From the NCBI GenBank assembly GCA_014529385.2, contig CM043962.1, positions 87,088,680-87,152,679 on the forward strand: a stretch of 64,000 nucleotides of DNA, written 5' to 3'. This document shows, piece by piece, positions 58,146 through 64,000 of the stretch. The notes below the pieces were generated by a model, which was not told where the DNA came from, did no database searches, and saw only the letters and a program-made list of their open reading frames with translations. Numbering within the stretch: position 1 is the first letter of the stretch; the number at the start of each line of letters is the position of its first letter. The stretch is from Adiantum capillus-veneris (Eukaryota; Streptophyta; Polypodiopsida; Polypodiales; Pteridaceae). Position numbers and translations under genes: made by a program.

Positions 58146-58169
58146 AAGAGCACACAACCTCTTGTAGTG

Positions 58170-58500
58170 ATTGTAGCCAACTTTCCATAATCACAAGACT
58201 ATGGATCCAAGATGCAACCCTAGGCTACCAAAATACAAAGTATGCACAACAGGGTCTCCAATTACTGATTGTCTCTTAAGACTTTCCCCTAACCAGAACT
58301 AAAATAATACTAACTAGTACCAAAAGGGTGCTAACCAGTACCAAAATAATGACAAGAAGTACCAAAATTTGGTACTTTAGCCAACTTTGCATAATCACAA
58401 GACCATGGATCCAAGCTGCAACCCTAGGCTACGAAATACAAGTATGCACAAGAGGGTCTCCAATTACTCACTGTCTCTTAAAACTTTCCCTTCACTCTGA
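58170..58500. repeat. 204-bp tandem duplication, GTACCAAA-rich
   Basis: TAGCCAACTTTCCATAATCA at 58174 recurs at 58378 with one change. Both copies contain CCCTAGGCTAC and GGGTCTCCAATTACT. Between them lie CTAACCAGTACCAAAA words matching the sequence left of the CACTA element. Confidence 0.9.
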
Positions 58501-58505
58501 TACCA
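58495..58505 (-). promoter_or_regulatory. possible LTR-element primer-binding site
   Basis: The minus strand reads TGGTATCAGAG, matching 11 bases of the tRNA-Met primer site, and the plus strand continues TGTGAAAAATAGGG at 58506, a possible LTR edge. If real, the GTACCAAA region to the left is the leader of a minus-strand non-autonomous LTR element. No second LTR was found. Confidence 0.4.
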
Positions 58506-58639
58506 TGTGAAAAATAGGGGAGTGAAGGGATCTTTGTGCCATATGTGAGAATGACAAGTATATAACTGAAATGTATGAGAGAGAAAATGATATACTGAAA
58601 GGAATATCTTTATTAATGATGAAGAAACCTTGGCATATA

Positions 58640-59330
58640 ATGTTGGTATTACAGACTACCAAAGTAGGTATTGCAGACTACCAAACTGGGTACTATAACA
58701 CAATCTTAACAGTACCAATAATAGAGAGCAAATAACAGGGAGCAAATAGTACCAACCAAAAAATTTGGTACTTTGGAAGTACTAAAAGTTGGTACTATGA
58801 GTACCAGTACTTATTGATACCATTGTATTAACACCAATGTTAGGGATCTTAAGAAAGCTGCTTTTAGACTAGAAACTACTAGACAACACAAAAAAAAGAC
58901 AGTACAGTTCAAGTACCAAACAGAAAAATTGGTACTTTAGAAGTACCAAAAGTTGGTACTGTGAGTACCAAAGCAGGTACTGTGTAACACCCAGATACAC
59001 ACAGTACTGATACTTATTGATACCATTTGATTAACACCAATGTCATGGATCTTAAAAAAGATTCTTTTAGACTAGAAACTACTAGACAATACCAAAAAAA
59101 AGATAGTACAGTTCAAGTACCAAATAGACAATTTGGTACTTTGGAAGTACCAAAAGTTGGTATTGTGAGTACCAAATCAGGTACTGTGTAACACCTAGAC
59201 ACACACAATACTGGTACTTACTGATACCATTGTATTAACACCAATGTCAGGGATCTTAAAAAAGATGCTTTTAGATTAGAAACTACCAGACAACATAAGA
59301 AAAAAGATAGTACAGTTCAAGCTCCAAGAC
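58640..59330. repeat. about 203-bp tandem repeat, three copies
   Basis: AACACCAATGT anchors at 58830, 59033 and 59237 are 203-204 bp apart. Each unit has AAAAAAGATAGTACAGTTCA, AGTACCAAA and TTGGTACTTT words, and GGTACTGTGTAACACC. The GTACCAAA/TTTGGTAC words are inverted copies of each other. Confidence 0.88.
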
Positions 59331-59469
59331 AATGTACAAAAATAGTGGGTTTCCATTATATATGTGCACGACACGATACAAATTTGGTTCAAGTACCGAT
59401 GTTCGGGAATCTCCATTACATTTTATGTGACATGATACACAAGTTCACCAAGTACAAAACTTTAGGAAT

Positions 59470-62001
59470 CTCCTAGGTTAGGGGGATCTAATCTGTAAGA
59501 GTACCCCTCCATCTGTATGAAGTAATCAGCAACGTATGCAGAGACATCATCTTGTGTGTCAAAAAGTGGGTTTTTGCGAGTGTATGTGGTTGGGTACCGA
59601 TCGTGAATCCATCCTTGCAATCAGGGAAAAATACGGTCCAACAGGTAAAAAGGGTAATCTTTTTCAACCACCACAGGTTCATATGATCTAATGGCAAGAC
59701 AATTCTCATAGTCATTTTTCAGCGACTTGTATCTGCACTCGTCCACCAGTATTGTGTTGCTAGCATCAAAACGGGGGTGCCTTGCCCACACTGTCCGTAG
59801 GTTCTTCAAAAAAATAGGCTTGTTGGCCACATCCCAGGGCACGTGCGGCACCTTCGCCATACTCTACCGCCAGGTCTCACAGTCTTCTTGTGATAGTATA
59901 CCTGCCATGCCATTAACATCTAAAGCACTCAAGGCATTGTTACCTGCAAAATACTTCTGCCTCACATGCTGGGGGAAGCAAGCGTTCAACATATCTATCA
60001 ATTTTTGCCTTCTACAGCAGGACCACACAATTATCTTGACTTTCTTCTTAAGCATTCGTATGAACTCGTCAACATCTAGCCTTACACAACAAACCAGTAG
60101 GACGATCCGTGGTTGGAGCTCATCCGCCAAAACCCAAAGGCCTTCTGGCAGCTCTGTGTAGCTTGTCAATAAGACCCCATTAAGGTCAAGCACAATCAGC
60201 TGGCCAGGTTTAGCAGCCAGACCAGCCGCAAGTGTTGTGTTTGGTTGTGTCTCATCTTGCCACCAAGATCTCACTACAATACCAACAGCCCAAATGGGTG
60301 GTGGAAAATATACAATGCAGACATTATATAAAAAATAGAGCACCACTATGACACAAGAAGTACAAAATTTGATAATGTACTGTACAGAATTTGATACTGT
60401 ATTGTAAGAAAGTTGAAGCTATACAGTACCAAATTTGGTAGTATATAGTACCAAATTGGGTACTATATAGTCCCAAACTGAGTACTATACAATACCAAAC
60501 TGGGTATTATACAATATCATATTGTGGTACAATATTTCACAGTAGAAGTGTAATATTGGAAAACTGCATTGTACCAAATTGCAGTGTAACATTGGAAAAC
60601 TGCATTGTACTATACAGTACCAAATTGGGTACTGTATTGCATTGTAGAAGTATAACATTGGAAAACTGCATTGTACCATAGTGAGCAGTAACATTGGAAA
60701 ACTGTATTGTACCATAGTGAACAATTACATTGGAACACAGTTGATTAAAGACAAAGGCCAAAAGTTGATTGTATTGGTAGAATGAAAAGCACATTGTGCA
60801 AAATACATATGCATATGAGAAGGGCTACAGCTTGCATGCACAAGAAAATTGGTCACGGACACGGTTGCGCTTCTTTCTTTGCAGACTAAAAAGCTCTGAC
60901 AGGGTCACCAAATCAGTGGAATCACCTGCCATCTTTAGCATAGCATCTTCAGCTTCAGGATCCGCACTCACGTCAGTACTGTCCACTTTTGCATCCTCCA
61001 CTGCCACTTCCTTCTTGGTATCCTCGGGCCCGTCCCCCTTCATCGTATTGCCTACCTTTTCCTTTTCTACCTCTTCCCCCTTCCTGGCCTCCCCCTCATC
61101 CCCTTTCTTGGCATCCTCTACACATTTGTCAGCCTTGGCTTCCACCCCCCTCTTGGCCTCCCCCTCAACCCCCTTCTTGTCCTCCTCCCGCATAGTGGCC
61201 TCTTTCCCTGCACCTTCCCTTTTCCTGTTATCATCCTTGCTAGTGACTTGATCCTCAAGCCACTTGGCAGCAACATCTGATCCATCCAGCTCCACTATAT
61301 GAGGCACTTTACCTCCAACATTGTCTTTATTCCTTTTAGCATCTTTGTCCTCACAGTCACTGTTTTCTTTGTTGTCCCGCATGGTATCACAATGTTGTCC
61401 CTTCTCAGTCCGTTTCCCTTCCACACCACCATGCTTTAAATCCTGGAGGGCATCCCTTATCTGTGCAGTATCCTCATCCTCCTCCCATGCATGACTTGCA
61501 GCAGATTTTGTGGCATCTGGTCCATCCTTGACTGCATATCCATTTTTTCCACCGGGCCCAGCCGCCGCTGCAGCATCCTCTTCCTCTGCAAAAACAGAGA
61601 AAGATAGCACATACTTACAAACAACCTCACATTCAATGCAAGTAAGCATATGATTGTAGAGCACACATATACTTACTCTTCACACAACGATGCCCACCGA
61701 CCCAAGACTTTGCCACCTTGGGGATCACCATGTTACAACCAGGTTTGGCACAATGATCCCTGCTTAGTAGCAAAGCACTAAATCAAAGGGGGTGATACTG
61801 ATTTTGGCACTCAAGCATAAAGGTTCCTACAAATTTTGCAGACTCCAAGAGCTCAACACATGCAACACACATTCCAAACACATGGATAATCTCCCCCGAA
61901 GCAACAACATGGGGCTTAGGATATAACATAAATCTCTTCCCGCGCTGAACATCAGCAATCATCTGCTTCACAAATAGAACATGCCTCGTGATTCCTTCCA
62001 T
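59470..62001 (-). pseudogene. NIF/FCP1-like HAD phosphatase-like gene
   Basis: Three-exon model on the minus strand: 62001-61677, 61585 to about 60870, and 60273 to about 59470. Exon 1 is Cys/His-rich (CVACVELL, DHCAKPGCNM, GGHRC) with a TGA at 61783. Its junction to exon 2 (intron 61586-61676) keeps frame. Exon 2 encodes a charged Glu/Lys/Asp-rich stretch ending QRKKRNR. Exon 3 is the NIF/FCP1 domain: LIVLDLNGVLLTSY, where the second Asp of DxDG is Asn; KVKIIVWSCCRRQ; KPIFLKNLRTVW; and SNTILVDECRYKSLKNDYEN. In-frame TAG at about 59861 and TGA at 59621 interrupt exon 3, yet downstream residues (DDVSAYV) still fit the family. The domain is convincing; the stops make function unlikely. Exon 2's donor is uncertain. 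Confidence 0.65.
60360..60740. repeat. GTACCAAATTGG/ATTGGAAAACTG repeats in intron
   Basis: ACAGTACCAAATT(T/G)GGTA words (60420-60500, 60600-60650) and four copies of ACATTGGAAAACTGCATTGTAC (60550-60720) lie in what the model makes the intron between the acidic exon and the phosphatase exon. They continue the GTACCAAA theme of the neighbouring region. Confidence 0.75.
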
Positions 62002-62052
62002 GTTGCCTCCAGCACATCATACTCAGCCCATTGTCAGCCAGCAACAATACAA

Positions 62053-62420
62053 ACAGTCCCAAATTAGAACCCAAAAGCTAGCAGACAGTAGCAAAGGCAT
62101 CATGCTACCAATTAGTACCAAAATGTAGCAGACAATACCAAGGCCATCATACTACCAATTAGTACCAAACAATAGCAGACAGTACGGAAGGCCATTATAC
62201 TACCAATTACTACAAAAAACTAGTAGACAGTACCAAGGCCATCACCAATTAGTACCAAAAACTAGTAGACAATACCAAAGCCATCATACTACCAATTAGT
62301 ACCAGGAACTAGCACACAGTACCAAAGCCATCATACTACTAATCAGTACCAGAACCTAGCAGACAGTACCAAAGCCATCATACTACCAATTAGTACCAAA
62401 AACTAGTAGGTCATCAATGC
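62053..62420. repeat. 47-bp tandem repeat, about seven copies
   Basis: GCCATCATACTACCAATTAG anchors occur at about 62143, 62191, 62238, 62280, 62327 and 62374, mostly 47-48 bp apart, with an earlier relative near 62096. Units hold AGTACCAAAAACTAGCAGAC and AGTACCAAA. The array ends about 25 bp before the gypsy LTR and lies just upstream of the phosphatase-like gene. Confidence 0.9.
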
Positions 62421-62514
62421 AAGAAGACAATCGTAAACTACCAAATGTCATGGATTCTTGAGAGTCAGTCTCGCTGCCTGCATCATTGCCTATGTCATCG
62501 CTTACATCATCGCT

Positions 62515-62835
62515 AGAAGACTCTAGAAGAATCTAGAAGGATCTAGAAGATTCTAGAAGTATCAAGGAGATTTTAGACGTTTCTAGAAGCATGGAGAAGA
62601 TTCTGGAAGAATCTGGAAGTTTCTGGAAAGCTCTAGAAAGTTGAAGAAGGATCTAGAAGGTTCTAGAAGAACTAGAAGGATCAAGAAGTTTCTAGAAGCT
62701 TGGAGAAGATTTCGAAAGAATCTAGAAGTTTCTGGAAAGCTCTAGAAAGTTGAAGAAGGATCTAGAAGGTTCTAGAAGAACTAGAAGGATCAAGAAGGTT
62801 CTAGAAGATTCTAACCTCCTCAAGAAGAACCTAGA
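62515..62835 (+). promoter_or_regulatory. heat-shock-element array in gypsy U3
   Basis: Perfect GAAnnTTCnnGAA trimers, the binding pattern of heat-shock factors, occur at 62546, 62596, 62616, 62656, 62685, 62725, 62765 and 62794; the last extends to a fourth repeat (TTC at 62809). A 109-bp internal duplication (62616-62724 against 62725 onward) multiplied some of them. The array ends about 50 bp before the TATA box, a position suited to heat-inducible transcription. Binding itself is inferred. Confidence 0.8.
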
Positions 62836-62860
62836 AAGTCCTAACCTCCTCAAGCACTAG

Positions 62861-62870
62861 TATAAATAGG
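62861..62870 (+). promoter_or_regulatory. TATA box of gypsy LTR
   Basis: TATAAATAGG, a consensus plant TATA box, about 320 bp upstream of the gag start and just after the heat-shock-element array. Confidence 0.7.
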
Positions 62871-63179
62871 GGTCTTGGGCCACAAGCCCCTCAGTCTTGC
62901 CAACACCAGTTGCGAGGCTCCTATGAGGAAATCCCTCTTCTAGTTCTTATGTTCAAGTCTCATCCTTGCAATCAAGCCTTGTCTTGTAATCAAGTCATGT
63001 AATCCAAACCTTGTATCTAGCTCTCTTAATAAATGTATTAAGTCTTGTAATCAATATTACGCTTATCATCAAGTCCAAGTTCTTGTACATTGTGAGCGCC
63101 TCCTCTCGCTCTCTTCTAGATCTATACGCGCTCATAATAGTTTGGCAAGACCACCATCTCTTAATCTTCTCAAGCCATC

Positions 63180-64000
63180 ATGGAGCCGACGGTGGAAGGT
63201 GTCATCAGCGCATTGCAAAGCATCCAAGCTCAGTTACAAGAACTTCGCAAGAGTAACGCTCAACTTCAAGTAGGGCAACCACTAATCTTGGGACCGACGT
63301 TGCAAAATCTTGAGCGTCAAATTCAAGAGCTTCAAGAGACAAGCACACATCAAGCACAAGCTGCAAGATCTAGCTATTCTCAACAACATAAGAAGGAATC
63401 GAAGATCAACATGCCTGAAAAATTTGATGGGACTAGATCAAAGTTTAGAGGTTTTCTCCAACAAGTGCGTCTCTTCATTCGAATGCAACGAGAGTGTTAT
63501 CCAGATGATTCCTCTCAAGTAGGACTTATTGGGATCCTCCTCTCGGGTACGGCTCTCTCCTGGTTTGCTCCCTTACTTGAAAAAGAAACTCCTCTTCTTC
63601 ATGACTTTGAAGCTTTTGTGCGGGAGTTCTCTGCAACCTTTGGGGATACTGATAGAGCAAGGGTTCCTGAAACCAAACTTAGAAATCTATGCCAAGGATC
63701 AAGACCTGCATCCGTCTATGCATCCAAATTTCAACAGCTCACTTGTGATCTGACTTGGCATGAGGAATATTTCATTAGCCAATTTCGGTGGGGATTAAAG
63801 GATGACGTAAAAGATCTTTTATTGACTATGACAAAGGTTCACACACTAAGCGAGTTCATCTCTCAAGCAATAGAATGTGATAATCGACCATTTGAGAGGA
63901 GACAAGAGAGGCGTCTTGGGGCACCATTGCGACCCCAAAAAGAAGTGACACATAATGGCTACACACCTCAACAGGGCCATGAATCAAGCATTGAGCCCAT
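63180..64000 (+). CDS. Ty3-gypsy gag, open to window end
   Basis: An ATG at 63180 opens a frame with no stop through the window edge (273 codons). It begins MEPTVEGVISALQSIQAQLQ, with a coiled-coil-like Gln/Leu-rich N-terminus (residues about 10-60). The gag capsid region follows: KINMPEKFDGTRSKFRGFLQ (about 76-95), VGLIGILLSGTALSWFAPLL (about 117-136), FEAFVREFSATFGDTDRA (about 145-162) and ASKFQQLTCDLTW. This is the retrotransposon gag domain of gypsy elements. The zinc knuckle and pol would lie outside the window. Being uninterrupted while most other elements here are broken, it looks comparatively young. Confidence 0.9.
   Translation, partial: MEPTVEGVISALQSIQAQLQELRKSNAQLQVGQPLILGPTLQNLERQIQELQETSTHQAQAARSSYSQQHKKESKINMPEKFDGTRSKFRGFLQQVRLFIRMQRECYPDDSSQVGLIGILLSGTALSWFAPLLEKETPLLHDFEAFVREFSATFGDTDRARVPETKLRNLCQGSRPASVYASKFQQLTCDLTWHEEYFISQFRWGLKDDVKDLLLTMTKVHTLSEFISQAIECDNRPFERRQERRLGAPLRPQKEVTHNGYTPQQGHESSIEP

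Larger units (their letters stand above)
50007..58169 (+). mobile_element. complete CACTA (En/Spm) DNA transposon
   Basis: An 8,163-bp element bounded by perfect 12-bp terminal inverted repeats CACTACAAGAGG (50007-50018) and CCTCTTGTAGTG (58158-58169), flanked by 3-bp target duplications ATT. Contents in order: GTCGC-rich left subterminal region with hairpins (50029-50185), simple repeats, a SINE-like insert, a captured HIPP gene fragment (51078-51438), TNP2 transposase gene (52194-55948, broken), TNPA-like gene (56221-57530, open) and GTCGCTA-rich right subterminal region (57915-58145). TNP2 followed by TNPA on one strand is the usual CACTA layout. Broken TNP2 makes it non-autonomous unless another copy supplies the transposase. 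Confidence 0.97.
62446..63179 (+). mobile_element. Ty3-gypsy LTR and leader
   Basis: TGTCATGGATTC at 62446 is a plausible LTR start, followed by a TCTAGAAG-rich U3 (62515-62835), a TATA box TATAAATAGG (62861-62870) and a transcribed-leader-like region running to the gag ATG at 63180. The inner LTR edge and primer site were not recognised with confidence. The second LTR would lie beyond the window. Confidence 0.6.

Noticed and set aside
60796-61251. Plus-strand 151-codon Ser/Pro-rich frame
   Set aside because: Antisense of the charged exon of the phosphatase-like gene, whose splice phase fits on the minus strand.
62515-62835. Simple XbaI-site-like TCTAGA satellite without function
   Set aside because: Not fully excluded, but GAA/TTC phasing over repeated trimers and the adjacent TATA box and open gag favour a promoter array.

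Overview
The window is nuclear DNA from a vascular plant. Evidence: Ty1-copia and Ty3-gypsy LTR retrotransposons with tRNA-Met primer sites, plant-type L1 LINEs, a CACTA (En/Spm) transposon with TNP2 and TNPA-like genes and GT-AG introns, and a captured fragment of a plant-only HIPP metallochaperone gene. The dense microsatellites, the many direct duplications of 27-240 bp and the lack of intact host genes fit a large, repeat-rich genome. A fern is possible, but the species cannot be fixed from the sequence. No rRNA, complete tRNA, CRISPR or organellar gene is visible.

Layout. 1-21 kb: old, sparse DNA with LINE remnants (1-282, 14157-14708, 15737-16266), two ruined copia elements (3790-5362 plus; 16680-18890 minus), tRNA-like SINE heads, a 25-bp-arm foldback, imperfect palindromic units and several tandem duplications. 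21.8-26.2 kb: two decayed kinase-like genes facing away from each other, both with HN[DN]L..NIML and a related downstream segment. 26.3-33.5 kb: a gypsy 5' LTR, primer site and gag-protease remnant, then an inverted solo LTR of the same family. 34.9-37.5 kb: a minus-strand LINE reverse transcriptase. 39.1-40.4 kb: another copia LTR, primer site and gag.

42,953-48,503 is a full-length copia (192-bp LTRs, CAAAT target duplication) with several stops and frameshifts; it sits beside an unidentified Cys-rich ORF (48,663-49,382) that runs into a 93-bp minisatellite. 50,007-58,169 is a complete 8.16-kb CACTA element (TIR CACTACAAGAGG, TSD ATT). It carries a captured HIPP fragment, a TNP2 gene with premature stops and an apparently intact three-exon TNPA-like gene, between GTCGCTA-rich subterminal regions. 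It split a region rich in the word GTACCAAA, which continues to about 62.4 kb around a decayed NIF/FCP1-like phosphatase gene (59,470-62,001, minus). From about 62,446 to the window end lies a second gypsy element: its LTR has at least eight perfect heat-shock-element trimers upstream of a TATA box, followed by a gag frame still open at the edge.

Most of the window is therefore transposon-derived. The best candidates for present function are the TNPA-like gene and the heat-shock-element gypsy element; the HIPP capture is the clearest case of host sequence moved by a transposon.
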